Assembly: GCA_031761405.1 (NCBI GenBank)
Contig: JASEVX010000011.1
Span: 19,242,303-19,306,302, forward strand
Source of the DNA: Serripes groenlandicus
Lineage: Eukaryota; Mollusca; Bivalvia; Cardiida; Cardiidae
Reading direction: 5' to 3'
Length of the DNA stretch: 64,000 nucleotides
In this document: positions 10,034-20,696 of the stretch, piece by piece
How positions within the stretch are numbered: the stretch's first letter is position 1
Layout: every line of letters begins with the position of its first letter
Translations under genes and position numbers: made by a program
Notes under the pieces: model-generated
What the model saw: the letters and a program-made list of their open reading frames with translations, nothing else
Told to the model about the DNA's origin: nothing
Databases searched by the model: none

Positions 10034-10289
10034 TTGCAAGTGTCTTCACCTAAAAGTTAAGCCTTACTAATTGTCATTCGAATAAAGCATGGAGACAAGA
10101 GACACTTCGTATGACGTGAAGGAAGTATGTACAAACATGCAGATGCACAGTTTGATCTAAGCCCTTGCATTCTCTATTGACCAATTCATCATTGAGATGA
10201 AACAATGAACTTTTTAACCTGCATGCAAGATTGATTCTGTTACATATATTGAGTCATGTTTTGTCATAAGGCACTCTTTTTAACATTTT

Positions 10290-10741
10290 CTCAGAAGTCG
10301 CAGAAGACGAATTTTGAAAACATTTTGGCAAAAGAAGTAATTATTCACAAGGAGCAATTTCTCCTTTTGCCACAATATTTACAACTATTTTAAATAATTC
10401 ACCTCTTATTTGTGTATTTCCCGCCCCTTTTTTTGCCAAGCTATTTCAAAGTCGCCTGTAGCAGATTTTGTTTTCCGAGAAACGGTAAACAATTCTTGAA
10501 TTTTTTATTAATCCTTTCCCACATGTTTAAAACACTTTCTGTCACTTATGCAAGAGACGACATTCGAAAACTTTGTTACTAAAAGAGAAATTCCTTAAAA
10601 CAAGCAATTTCTGCTTTTGTCACAATGTTTTATTTATTTTTTCAGTAATTATACCTTCATTTATGGAGATTTTCCATGTGTTTTACTTTATGTTTTAAAA
10701 GTCGTCCGTTGCAGATTTGCTGTATCCGGGAAAAGGGTTGA
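10290..10741. mobile_element. Two adjacent Pal-A MITEs
   Basis: One copy at about 10290-10490 (CGCAGAAGACGAATTTTGAA ... GCCTGTAGCAGATTTTG) and one at about 10511-10741 (CCTTTCCCACATGT ... GGGAAAAGGGTTGA). Both carry the characteristic short central inverted repeat, and the first has lost its left terminus. Confidence 0.7.
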
Positions 10742-10931
10742 GACATTGAAGCGAGACCCAATCCCTGATGTAAACGTTTCCAGGAAATAATGAACATGTC
10801 TCTTTTTTTTGTCTATTTCTGTTTCATTCTGGACCTAAATACAGCGTTCGTACAGAACACAGTAAATAACTATTACACTCAGGACATGAAAAACAAATTA
10901 AAATACAGAAATAGTTATACGAATGTCAAGG

Positions 10932-11215
10932 TGTTGTTGTTTATCGCTAGAACTTAATTAATGTTGTATAACATTGAAACATTTATTTTACAAATCTATT
11001 TGTGTGTGGTCTAATCGGCATTAAATATATGAGAACAAAATGAAGATGATGTGCACTAGATGAACGTATTTGAACAGAAACTCTTTCCCGCATACAAGTA
11101 AGCTGCAACAAGCTGTTGTTATTTATCGCTAGAACTTAATTAATATTGTATAAAATTGAAACATTTATTTTACAAATCTATTTGTGTGTGATCTAATCGG
11201 CATTAAATGTATGAG
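10932..11215. repeat. Direct duplication flanking the 39-bp array founder
   Basis: TTGTTTATCGCTAGAACTTA through CGGCATTAAATATATGAGAA at about 10936-11035 recurs at about 11118-11215. The first copy is followed by a single 39-bp unit and CTCTTTCCCGCATACAAGTA. The second is followed by the expanded array. Confidence 0.9.
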
Positions 11216-12510
11216 AACAAACTGAAGATGAAGTTCACTAGATGAACTCATTTGAACAAACTGAAGATGAAGTCCACTAGATGAACTCATTTGAACAGAA
11301 TGAAGATGAAGTCAACTAGATGAACTCATTTGAACAGAATGAAGATGAAGTCCACTAGATGAACTCATTTGAACAGAATGAAGATGAAGTCCACTAGATG
11401 AACTCATTTGAACAAACTGAAGATGAAGTCCACTAGATGAACTCATTTGAACAGAATGAAGATGAAGTCCACTAGATGAACTCATTTGAACAGAATGAAG
11501 ATGAAGTCCACTAGATGAACTCATTTGAACAGAATGAAGATGAAGTCCACTAGATGAACTTATTTGAACAAACTGAAGATGAAGTCCACTAGATGAACTC
11601 ATTTGAACAGAATGAAGATGAAGTCCACTAGATGAACTCATTTGAACAGAATGAAGATGAAGTCTACTAGATGAACTCATTTGAACAGAATGAAGATGAA
11701 GTCCACTAGATGAACTCATTTGAACAGAATGAAGATGAAGGCCACTAGATGAACTCATTTGAACAGAATGAAGATGAAGTCCACTAGATGAACTCATTTG
11801 AACATAATGAAGATGTGGTCCACTAGATGAACTCATTTGAACAAACTGAAGATGAAGTCCACTAGATGAACTCATTTGAACAGAATGAAGATGAAGTCCA
11901 CTAGATGAACTCATTTGAACAAACTGAAGATGAAGTCCACTAGATGAACTCATTTGAACAGAATGAAGATGAAGTCCACTAGATGAACTCATTTGAACAG
12001 AATGAAGATGTAGTCCACTAGATGAACTCATTTGAACAAACTGAAGATGAAGTCCACTAGATGAACTCATTTGAACCGAATGAAGATGAAGTCCACTAGA
12101 TGAACTCATTTGAACAAACTGAAGATGAAGTCCACTAGATGAACTCATTTGAACAGAATGAAGATGAAGTCCACTAGATGAACTCATTTGAACAGAATGA
12201 AGATGTAGTCCACTAGATGAACTCATTTGAACAAACTGAAGATGAAGTCCACTAGATGAACTCATTTGAACCGAATGAAGATGAAGTCCACTAGATGAAC
12301 TCATTTGAACAAACTGAAGATGAAGTCCACTAGATGAACTCATTTGAACAGAATGAAGATGAAGTCCACTAGATGAACTCATTTGAACAGAATGAAGATG
12401 TAGTCCACTAGATGAACTCATTTGAACAAACTGAAGATGAAGTCCACTAGATGAACTCATTTGAACCGAATGAAGATGAAGTCCACTAGATGAACTCATT
12501 TGAACAGAAA
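11036..12510. repeat. 39-bp minisatellite with 195-bp higher-order period
   Basis: The unit is GAAGATGAAGTCCACTAGAT plus GAACTCATTTGAACAGAAT, about 33 tandem copies from 11216 to 12510. One isolated unit at 11036-11075 probably represents the founder state. Variants recur every five units: the variant base after GAAGATG falls at 11816, 12011, 12206 and 12401, exactly 195 bp apart, and GAACCGAATG follows the same spacing. Because 39 is a multiple of three the minus strand is open for 408 codons of a 13-residue repeat (VQMSSSSGLHLHS). There is no evidence that it is translated. Confidence 0.95.
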
Positions 12511-12549
12511 CTCTTCCCCGCAGACAAGTAAGCTGCAACAGACGCCTTT

Positions 12550-12779
12550 TTAACCCTTTCCCTCATATAGACGCTTTCTGACGCCTCTGCAGCAGAAGGC
12601 TTTTTGAAAACATAGTGACAAAAGAAGAAATTGCACAAAACGTGCAATTTCTCCTTTTGCCACTATGCTTTCCACTTTTTGTCATAGATTATCCTTTCAA
12701 TTATAGAGATTTTCTATGTTTTGACAAAATATGTTCAAAGTCGTCTGCTGCAGAATTGTCGTATGAGGGAAAGGGTTAA
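12550..12779. mobile_element. Pal-A MITE, well preserved
   Basis: TTAACCCTTTCCCTCATA left, GAGGGAAAGGGTTAA right, CTCTGCAGCAGAAGGC mirrored by GTCGTCTGCTGCAG, and a central AAATTGCACAAAACGTGCAA hairpin. Closely similar copies lie at 18543, 24544 and 38162, so this subfamily spread relatively recently. Confidence 0.92.
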
Positions 12780-12948
12780 AAGCGTCTGGACAAAAATGTG
12801 AAATATCTCTGTAGGTGACTATATGATTAATGAATACAATTTAAAACATTGTGAGAAAAGGAGAATTTGCTCTTTATTGACAATTTCTCCTTTTGTCACA
12901 ATGTTTTGAAAGGCGCCTGCTGCATGTATATGTGGGAAAGCGTTAATA
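12780..12948. mobile_element. Pal-A fragment, abutting the previous copy
   Basis: Lacks the left terminus. Retains GACAATTTCTCCTTTTGTCA, GGCGCCTGCTGCA and the right end TGTGGGAAAGCGTTAA. Confidence 0.7.
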
Positions 12949-12998
12949 CGCATAATGGTCCCAAAATGATTAAAACCATGAAACGAGTTCGTCGATTG

Positions 12999-13150
12999 GA
13001 AATGTACAAGTAGGATTTGGTAACATATTTAGATCAAGAACAGAAATGTACAAGTAGGATTTGGTAACATATTTTGATCAAGATCTGAAATGTACAAGTA
13101 GGATTTGGTAACATATTTAGATCAAGAACAGAAATGTACAAGTAGGATTT
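12999..13150. repeat. 44-bp minisatellite, 3.4 copies
   Basis: Unit GAAATGTACAAGTAGGATTT GGTAACATATTTAGATCAAG AACA, with copies starting at 12999, 13043, 13087 and a partial at 13131. Confidence 0.93.
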
Positions 13151-13988
13151 GACTTGCTAACTTTTACCTTGTGAATCTACACTGTTAAGACTTGCTAACT
13201 TTTACCTTGTGAACCTACACTGTTAAGACTTGCTAACTTATACCTTGTGAACCTACACTGTTAAGACTTGCTAACTTATACCTTGTAAACCTACATGGTT
13301 AAGACTTGCTAACTTATACCTTGTGAACCTACATGGTTAAGACTTGCTAACTTATACCTTGTAAACCTACATGGTTAAGACTTGCTAGATTATACCTTGT
13401 TAACCTACATGGTTAAGACTTGCTAGCTTATACCTTGTGAACCTACACTGTTAAGACTTGCTAACTCATACCTTGTGAACCTACACTGTTAATACTTGCT
13501 AACTTATACATTTTGAACCTACACTGTTAAGACTTGCTAACTCATACCTTGTGAACCTACACTGTTAAGACTTGCTAACTTATACCTTGTGAACCTACAC
13601 TGTTACGACTTGCTAACTCATACCTTGTGAACCTACACTGTTAAGACTTGCTAACTTATACCTTGTGAACCTACACTGTTAAGACTTGCTAACTCATACC
13701 TTGTGAACCTACACTGTTAAGACTTGCTAACTTATACATTTTGAACCTACACTGTTAAGACTTGCTAACTCATACCTTGTGAACCTACACTGTTAAGACT
13801 TGCTAACTTATGCCTTGTTAACCTACACTGTTAAGACTTGCTAACTTATACCTTGTGAACCTACACTGTTAAGACTTGCTAACTTATACCTTGTGAACCT
13901 ACATTGTTAAGACTTGCTGACTTATACCTTGTGAACCTACATGGTTAAGACTTGCTAACTTATACCTTGTGAACCTACATTGTTAAGA
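13150..13988. repeat. 38-bp minisatellite, about 22 copies
   Basis: Unit GACTTGCTAACTTATACCTT GTGAACCTACACTGTTAA. Variants (CTCATACC, ACATGG for ACACTG, ATTTTG for CCTTGT) recur at intervals, suggesting multi-unit duplications. It follows directly on the 44-bp array. Confidence 0.95.
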
Positions 13989-14186
13989 AATGCCGACTTA
14001 CTTATTTTTCAAATGGACACGTTCATATATTCTAGAATGGTAAGCATTACCAGAGTGTTCATTTTTTACTGCGACGTGGTTTATACGCTATTTATGGAAC
14101 TGATGATGATGTATATGGAGCCGGACAACAGTAAATGAATAGGTTCCGCTCTATAACCCATTACGGTTAGGTTTATCAATAACAGA

Positions 14187-14462
14187 GACATAATGTGCCA
14201 TCCCGCGAGAAAAACCAACAGTGTGGACTCTGCGTAAAGTATCGACCCGGATCAGCTTAAGCATGCCGCACAGCCTTACCCGGATAGACACGTTTCGCCT
14301 CCTGTGGATTTTCTGTTTCAGGAATCATTACTCTATACCTCTATCCCTCTGAGACGGAATGTGTCGGCCCGGATCAGTCGGCGCGGACTGCGCAGGCTGA
14401 TCTGGGTCGATACATTACGCAGAGGCCTTAATGTTGGTTTTCTCTGGGACGGCTCATATATG
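14187..14462. mobile_element. Pal-D palindromic MITE
   Basis: Left GAGAAAAACCAACAGTGTGG and CTGCGTAAAGTATCGAC, right GATACATTACGCAG and GTTGGTTTTCTC. Core blocks GATCAGCTTAAGCATGCCGC and GCGCGGACTGCGCAGGCTGA form further inverted repeats. Copies: 38917-39181, and a right half at 25335-25466. The family resembles a repeat I recall as common in bivalve DNA (from memory). Confidence 0.85.
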
Positions 14463-14477
14463 CCATATATTTGTTTG

Positions 14478-14735
14478 TTTGCATGTAATGGTGTTCAATG
14501 CAGCTGTATCAGTTATATAACGGCCTTTCCTGGATAAGTTACCAGTATTTACTGGTCAATGTATCCATACACCAGCGAGTAAGTCGTAATGCTAACCCCA
14601 CAACCCTGAGCGTCAATGGGGGAATGCATTAACTACCATATCAAAGATTTTGTTATGACCCGCGCGGGGATAAAACCCGTGACCGCCCACGTCCGAGGCG
14701 GACGCTCTTCTTACTACACCACCGATGCGGTCTAT
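14478..14735 (-). mobile_element. SINE-D copy, minus orientation
   Basis: On the minus strand the tRNA-like head has a B-box-like GGGTTTTATCCCC. The body has CCATTGACGCTCAGGGTTGT and CTGGTGTATGGATACATTGA, and the tail CCGTTATATAACTG. Diverged but the order matches the fuller copy at 61655-61960. Confidence 0.8.
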
Positions 14736-14937
14736 ACCATTATATAATATGTTGTCATTTCATATTTTATATCTCGTGTAATGCAATCAATATACACACC
14801 TGGTATATATGTATTCTGACGAAACATCGATGGATCTAATATTGCAAATTGTAATATTGTATCCGAAAAATATAACAGCATTAAAACAGATGTCCTTTAA
14901 AAAGAAATAATCAACACATCGCTTCAGACGTGTGAGT

Positions 14938-15050
14938 AGGAATCCGCAGTCGCCGAGTAATTAGCGTCGTGGGTTCGATCCCCAGTAGCGGTGCGGTTGT
15001 CGTGGTTGAGTGCCCTTGGGCAAGGCACACTTCTTTTGCCTAGTACTAGT
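14938..15050 (+). mobile_element. SINE-B head, 3' truncated
   Basis: GGAATCCGCAGTCGCCGAG, GTGGGTTCGATCCCCAG (B-box-like), and GTGCCCTTGGGCAAGGCAC as in the SINE-B copy at 50179. The shared tail is missing. Confidence 0.8.
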
Positions 15051-15090
15051 TTATTTAGTTTAGTTTAAATATATTGTATTCAAATAAAGT

Positions 15091-15460
15091 TACATAGTAT
15101 ATAATAACACATTTACATAGTATATAATAACACATTTACATAGTATATGATAACACATTTACATAGTATATAATAACATACTTACATAGTATATAATAAC
15201 ATACTTACATAGTATATAATAACACATTTACATAGTATATAATAACACATTTACATAGTATATAATAACATACTTACATAGTATATAATAACATATTTGC
15301 ACACATTTACATAGTATATAATAACACATTTACATAGTATATAATAACATACTTACATAGTATATAATAACACATTTACATAGTATATATTAACATATTT
15401 ACAAAGTATATATTAACACATTTACATAGTATATATTAACACATTTACATAGTATATAAG
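15091..15460. repeat. 23-bp minisatellite, left part
   Basis: Unit ACATTTACATAGTATATAATAAC, about 16 copies with small variants. The same unit resumes at 18268 on the other side of the LINE. Confidence 0.94.
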
Positions 15461-18267
15461 TAAGTAAGTAAGTAAATATTTTATTATAGTGACATGTGTA
15501 TATACAACAACAAAACAATGGTACAAAATGTAATAAATAACACCCGGCCCCATGGGCCTATAAGTCACTTTCAAAAGAAAAATAATTAAGAAAACCAAAA
15601 AAAAAAAAAAAAAAAAAGGAAAACGTGTTGTGTTGGTATCGTTCTACTTCATAACGACAATATCAAATAGACAGATATGGGCAGTACCATTCGAAAACAT
15701 CCATTCCAGAAACTTCATCTCCAAAAGAAAAATAAGGTAGATATAAAAAGTCAATATAAGTACGTATAATTATGATTGAGATCACTTCTGGGGAAAAACA
15801 AAAAAATGAAAACGTTAATTGAAACATTTTCACACTGTCTAAAGAATAAATTTACAATATGAGTGTTTTTGTTTAACAGCTGGGCTATGCTCTTTTAAGA
15901 AAAAGAGCGGAAGTTTTGCTGTCCACCAAATCACATAACAATAAAGTTATCGTAATGTTAAGTAATAATATATAACTAAAAGTCCTTTACATAAACGAAA
16001 TGTAAAGAAAATGTAGTCATATGTATAATCAAACACAGTTAAAAACAATCACAAGCAAAGACACTAACGAATGAGTGTGTGTGTGAGTGATTCAGTCAGT
16101 GCATGTGTGAGTGAATAAATGTTTGAAAGGGAGATAGTTGTGTCTATACGGTCCTAATAAAAAATACATAAACGTACACATATACATTATGAACATAATA
16201 ATACATCATCTACAACTTGAAGACTTTTCCAAAAGAGAAAACTGTTATAGTCAAAAGCTTTATGCGTGAATAAGAACTTGCACATTACGAGCAATTTTTA
16301 CTCCCCATAAAATGCCCTGAAAATATGCCTACCATAATCGATTCAAAAAGTCGCCTGTATATCAAAAAGAAACAATAATCAGTTCTGCGGATATAATGCT
16401 CTCCGTCTTACAACATAGGCTTTAACTATAAATTTTGCTAATTTTCGCACATGATTCATCATTAAATAACACAATTTATTATTAAGCGATAATTGTACAA
16501 ATGCCCCTGTATCAAATAGTTCACCGAATATGTCAGATCTTATTCTTGTATAAAAGTCGCATGTAACCACAAAATGCGTTTCAGACTCTATTTGTGAGCT
16601 ATCACAAAATAAACATAAGCGATCATTGATTTTTTCGCCAATGTATCGGCCTGTCTCAATTCTCAAAGGCAAAATCCCGCATCTTAGCTGAGCTAAAAGA
16701 GAGCGCTCGTTTTTACGTAAGTTCAGTTTAATGTAATATTCTGTGGTAAAACTATCTTTAAACAACTTATAAGTTCGCAGCTTTGGTGATTGCTGAACAC
16801 TTGTTGACCACTCCGACCCATAGTACTGTTTGATTTTTAATTCAGCTAGGTTCATGTTAATTACAAGTTTATTGTTATAATAATCCGTTAAGCCGATTCT
16901 GCACAAGATGCTTTTCAACTCACTACACCAATTATTTTTACAAACATTGTAATCTATATTAAATACAGTTTTGATAAGTCTATTTTCTTCGGTCGTGATA
17001 AGTCTATTCCAGAATCGTATTATAGACAACCATTGTCTATACACACACGGCAGCCACCCAGTGTCCCCATTGAGTGCGGTCACAGGTGCAAATCGGTGTA
17101 CCCCAAGATAGTATCTCATGCTTCTGTTATGTATGTTATCTAAACATTTATAAGTTTTAAACCCCCATGTAGATGACCCGTATTCAAGAATCGGAACTAC
17201 GCAATTGTAATAAAGCTTTTCATATGTCTTGAAACCAAAGTCTTTCATGTGGCAGAATTTTGAAATAATTCCTCCCAAAGCTCTCCCGGCGCCCTTCGAT
17301 ATCGCCTCACAATGTGTAGTATAGTCTAAGTGTTCATCAAAAATCACCCCTAAATATTTATAACACTTAACGGTATCTAGCACGTGTTGACCTATTGTAA
17401 AATTGTATTCCGTTCTAAGATGTCGCTGTGGGCGAAAATGAACACATTTTGATTTAGAAGTATTAATTAAAACACGCCACTTTTTACACCATCCAGAAAG
17501 AGTATCTAACATTACTTGAAGATCATTTTCCGAAGTTGCTGTAAAAACTATGTCGTCTGCATATAAAAGTAATGACACTTTTCTGTCACCAACTTGGACT
17601 CCAATGTCAAGGTCATTTATTTCTTTAACAAGATCATTAATAAATATTGCGAACAAAGTAGGAGAGCTGCTGTCGCCTTGTTTGGCACCCTTTGAACTGG
17701 AGAACCAGTCTGTAAGTCTATTATTTATTCGTATACACGATTCTGAATTCGCAAGGATAGACTTAAAAGAGTTGTAGACATTTCCGTCGATTCCATTGAG
17801 TAGTAATTTGTGCAAGAGCAGTTCCCTGTCGACAAAATCAAATGCCTTTTGTAGATCTATGAATGCGGTGAAAACACTTTTCTGATTACGTATTATACTG
17901 TTCAATGTAAATATGTGATCTTCGCAGGATCTTTTGGACCTAAACCCGTTTTGTTCGTCTGCTAATAAGTCATTTGATTCTAAGTGTTTCATAGTTCTTT
18001 TGTTTAAGATTGCACTGTAAAGTTTACTTGCACATGACAATAGGCTTATACCACGATAGTTCAATGGCACGCGTTTATCAGAATTCGGGTCTTTCAATAA
18101 CGGGAAAATAATTGACTTTCTCCATGGGGTTGGGATAATGCTAGTGTCAAAAATCAGTTGAAATAGGTTGTGTAATACAGCGATTACTGGCGGAAACTTC
18201 AGTGCCGCGTAAGGTACGTTGTCTATTCCCGATGCAGACTTAGATTTAGCGGACATAATCACACATA
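15461..18267 (-). mobile_element. 5'-truncated LINE inside the 23-bp satellite
   Basis: On the minus strand a reverse transcriptase frame (16379-18274) is followed by about 900 bp of 3' sequence ending in four TTAC repeats that abut the satellite. Both flanks are the same 23-bp satellite, so the element inserted into it. It starts right at the reverse transcriptase domain, without endonuclease or ORF1, which is the usual 5' truncation of target-primed retrotransposition. The intact frame suggests a fairly young copy. Confidence 0.9.
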
Positions 18268-18274
18268 ACAACAC
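16379..18274 (-). CDS. LINE ORF2, reverse transcriptase part (631 codons)
   Basis: Encodes the reverse transcriptase and C-terminal part of a non-LTR retrotransposon polyprotein, which copies element RNA into a nicked target. Seen in order: NYRGISLLSC (72-81), EQNGFRSKRS (107-116), motif A FIDLQKAFD (138-146) with catalytic D140, motif B QGDSSSPTLF (199-208), motif C YADD (238-241) with the catalytic aspartates, KYLGVIFD (306-313), and a C-terminal CX2CX9HX4C zinc-knuckle-like motif (C554, C557, H567, C572). All catalytic residues are present and no stop interrupts it. The first 7-10 residues come from the flanking satellite and are not native; the true start is lost with the 5' end, including the apurinic endonuclease expected upstream. 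The clade (CR1/Jockey-like or other) cannot be fixed by eye. No promoter remains, so expression is unlikely. Confidence 0.95.
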   Translation of the reverse strand: MLLCVIMSAKSKSASGIDNVPYAALKFPPVIAVLHNLFQLIFDTSIIPTPWRKSIIFPLLKDPNSDKRVPLNYRGISLLSCASKLYSAILNKRTMKHLESNDLLADEQNGFRSKRSCEDHIFTLNSIIRNQKSVFTAFIDLQKAFDFVDRELLLHKLLLNGIDGNVYNSFKSILANSESCIRINNRLTDWFSSSKGAKQGDSSSPTLFAIFINDLVKEINDLDIGVQVGDRKVSLLLYADDIVFTATSENDLQVMLDTLSGWCKKWRVLINTSKSKCVHFRPQRHLRTEYNFTIGQHVLDTVKCYKYLGVIFDEHLDYTTHCEAISKGAGRALGGIISKFCHMKDFGFKTYEKLYYNCVVPILEYGSSTWGFKTYKCLDNIHNRSMRYYLGVHRFAPVTALNGDTGWLPCVYRQWLSIIRFWNRLITTEENRLIKTVFNIDYNVCKNNWCSELKSILCRIGLTDYYNNKLVINMNLAELKIKQYYGSEWSTSVQQSPKLRTYKLFKDSFTTEYYIKLNLRKNERSLLAQLRCGILPLRIETGRYIGEKINDRLCLFCDSSQIESETHFVVTCDFYTRIRSDIFGELFDTGAFVQLSLNNKLCYLMMNHVRKLAKFIVKAYVVRRRALYPQN

Positions 18275-18470
18275 AATTTACATAGTATATAATAACACAT
18301 TTACATACTATTTACATAGTATATAATAACACATTTACATAGTATATAATACATATTTACATCGTATATATTAACACATTTACATAGTATATAATAACAC
18401 ATTTACATAGTATATCATAACACATTTACATAGAATATAATAACACATTTACATACTATATAATAGCACA
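18268..18470. repeat. 23-bp minisatellite, right part
   Basis: Continuation of the ACATTTACATAGTATATAATAAC array after the LINE, with more mutated copies at the right edge. Confidence 0.92.
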
Positions 18471-18542
18471 TTTCAAAAGGAAAAGCGTTAGAGCGAAAGC
18501 TTATTCATCTCCTACTGGAGTGCGTACTCATCAGTCGTTTAT

Positions 18543-18755
18543 TTAACCCTTTCCTTCATACGACAATTCTGCAGCAGACGACTTTGAACATATTTTGTCA
18601 AAAAATAAAAAATCTCTTAAATTAAATGGATAACCTATGACTAAAAGTGGAACACATTGTGGCAAAAGGAGAAATTGCTCGTTTAGAGCAATTTCTTCTT
18701 TCGTCACTATGTTTTCAAAAAGCCGTGTGCTGCGTATATATGAGGGAAAGGGTTA
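18543..18755. mobile_element. Pal-A MITE
   Basis: TTTAACCCTTTCCTTCATAC left, ATGAGGGAAAGGGTTAA right, and a central GAAATTGCTCGTTTAGAGCA hairpin. The right CTGCAG block is partly deleted (GTGTGCTGCG). Confidence 0.9.
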
Positions 18756-18789
18756 ATACATGCTTAATGTATTGAACACTATAGTTTAT

Positions 18790-19167
18790 TTACCCACAGA
18801 TCATGAATAAGTGAGTGAACTGTCGCCCTGATATAACTGAAATAATGTTGCAGCAGACAAATTCTATAACAAAGACGAGGTAATTGCTTTTAACAAGCAA
18901 ATCACATTTCTCATAGTGGTTTATTGTCAAAGTTACACTACCAGTGTATTTTCCAGTTACTCTCAAAGGAATAAGCCAGAAAGTTTTATTATTATTTAAA
19001 ATCAAAGCGCCAATGGCACTGTAGTGGCGATCGTATGGAAAATCCTGCAAAGTAACAAGCAGTATATCGGTGTAGGGCTTGCGATGACTCTGGTGCGGGT
19101 ATATTTGAGAATGTATCAACCCTGCATCTTTTGACAGTAGAATAATGTTAGTTTGCCAGAATGTTGT
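18790..19167 (-). CDS. Coding-like segment, unknown product, possible exon
   Basis: The minus-strand frame is open for about 125 codons from about 19167 to a TAA at 18790. The first roughly 100 residues look protein-like, for instance FWQTNIILLSKDAGLIHSQI, YTDILLVTLQDFPYDRHYSA, NNNKTFWLIPLRVTGKY and TINHYEKCDLLVKSNYLVFV. The last 25 codons read through a SINE-tail-like sequence (18812-18850), so the true 3' end of the coding part lies before it, near 18860, or the exon was broken by the SINE. An AG (CCAAG near 19168) could serve as acceptor but has a poor pyrimidine tract. I see no named domain; alternating hydrophobic residues suggest beta structure. It lies on the same strand as the coding-like stretch at 20399-20521 beyond the gap, so both may belong to one gene. 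Confidence 0.4.
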   Translation of the reverse strand, partial: TTFWQTNIILLSKDAGLIHSQIYPHQSHRKPYTDILLVTLQDFPYDRHYSAIGALILNNNKTFWLIPLRVTGKYTGSVTLTINHYEKCDLLVKSNYLVFVIEFVCCNIISVISGRQFTHLFMICG

Positions 19168-20198
19168 CTTGGTGATTATTTAGTTACGTTCTGAAATTGG
19201 TCATGATGTGTTCAAAATTAGGCCATTCCAAAGTTATGAAAAATCTAGTTGGTATTCGATAGACTACCGTTTTAGCTCATTAGAATGACTATTTGTAATC
19301 TAAATTGTTTGGGTAATCACATGTTTATCACCAGGTCGTTAGGCCATATTAAGATAAAATATATTTTACACTTTAGAAATGACTAAAGAAAGGAGAGAAA
19401 ACAGTATCCATTAGTTTGGTGTTTGTTTCAATTATGTCCGATATTAAACAGGTCTGTTCAATTTAGTCCCTTCACATTGCATGATTGAGGGTTGTCACAG
19501 TGTATTTATATGTCTCTGAGGTTGTTAAACTGCTTCGAATAATGTGAGTGCAAAAACAAACACAAAACATGCTCCAAAAGCACAATTTCACTATTTGCCA
19601 AACTGTTTAATTTATGAAAATATAGGCATATATTATAATGCTAGATCTTCAAACTCAATTAGGCTACACTGTCAGCATTGATTGCTAATTGACTCTAGAA
19701 CGTGCAGACGTGTATACATAACGTGTGTACACACTGCCATCGTGTGTCCTTTAAACCTTTGTAAACCAGTCTTATTATCTAGACGCTTTCATATATTTAA
19801 ACAAGTACAAAATAAAGCGTTTATAATATTGAGATTTACAAGCTTTTCTGGTTTTTGGTCTCGCGAGCTATTTATAGAACCTTTTGGAATTTCCAGATTT
19901 GAGTATCACCAGAGTTGTCGTTATTTGCAAGGCAGAACGCGCAATGATATTTATTATCTGCCAAATCATGACGAAGATAATCAGAGTACAACCAACTCCT
20001 GCCGAATCAGGTTAAAGGTCAAAAGGTTACGGTTGACTACAGTAAAAATAAAACGAGGCACAGGAGTATCATGATACTCTGCATAGCGTACCCAAGACGC
20101 CCGATGATATTTATTATCTGCCCAAACATGAAGAAAGATAATATGTAAATAGTTTAACTCTATTTAGATATTTTCTCGATAAATCTCAAATATTAGTA
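19168..20198. other. No gene recognised; one short repeat pair
   Basis: AT-rich. GATATTTATTATCTGCC followed by AAATCATGACGAAGATAAT at about 19944 recurs in altered form at about 20105. A 130-codon + frame at 19682-20074 has no splice context and no family likeness. If a minus-strand gene spans the gap, this could be an intron. Confidence 0.4.
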
Positions 20199-20398
20199 NN
20201 NNNNNNNNNNNNNNNNNNNNNNNNNNNNNNNNNNNNNNNNNNNNNNNNNNNNNNNNNNNNNNNNNNNNNNNNNNNNNNNNNNNNNNNNNNNNNNNNNNNN
20301 NNNNNNNNNNNNNNNNNNNNNNNNNNNNNNNNNNNNNNNNNNNNNNNNNNNNNNNNNNNNNNNNNNNNNNNNNNNNNNNNNNNNNNNNNNNNNNNNNN
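20199..20398. other. Assembly gap (200 N)
   Basis: Exactly 200 undetermined bases, probably a placeholder. It interrupts the coding-like frame at 20399-20521. Confidence 0.99.
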
Positions 20399-20521
20399 GT
20401 TGGCTGGTTTTGACACCATAGACATCAGTTCGTCGGTTATTTGGCACTGATCGTGGGATGCTTCAAGATTACCCGTTGTCACTACATCTTTCTTCATAAT
20501 GTAGTAAGAACCGTTTTGTGC
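20399..20521 (-). CDS. Coding-like exon running into the gap, unknown
   Basis: The minus-strand frame is open from about 20521 into the N run. From an ATG at 20497 it reads MKKDVVTTGNLEASHDQC then QITDELMSMVSKPAN before the gap. Codon use is varied and the segment is not part of any repeat I can see here. No AG acceptor lies between the upstream in-frame stop and the ATG, so a first exon starting at 20497 is possible; an acceptor at ATGAAG just after it is another option. The product is unknown and the 3' part is hidden by the gap. Confidence 0.4.
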
Positions 20522-20696
20522 GAATCAATCGTGATGTTAAATAATATATTCTATGGAACCAACAAACTGTATGATGTCTCTAGAGAATGTGTGGTAACGT
20601 AACCCATATTTGAAACATGCATGGTTTTCATTTCAAACCCTTTTTACAAGTATAACCTATGTTGCCTTGTCGTATCGTGTTGTTAGTTTAGACTTA

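Noticed and set aside
11312..12538. 408-codon minus-strand open frame of 13-residue repeats
   Set aside because: It exists because the 39-bp minisatellite unit is a multiple of three and lacks stops in that frame. No start context, splice sites or unique flanking coding sequence.
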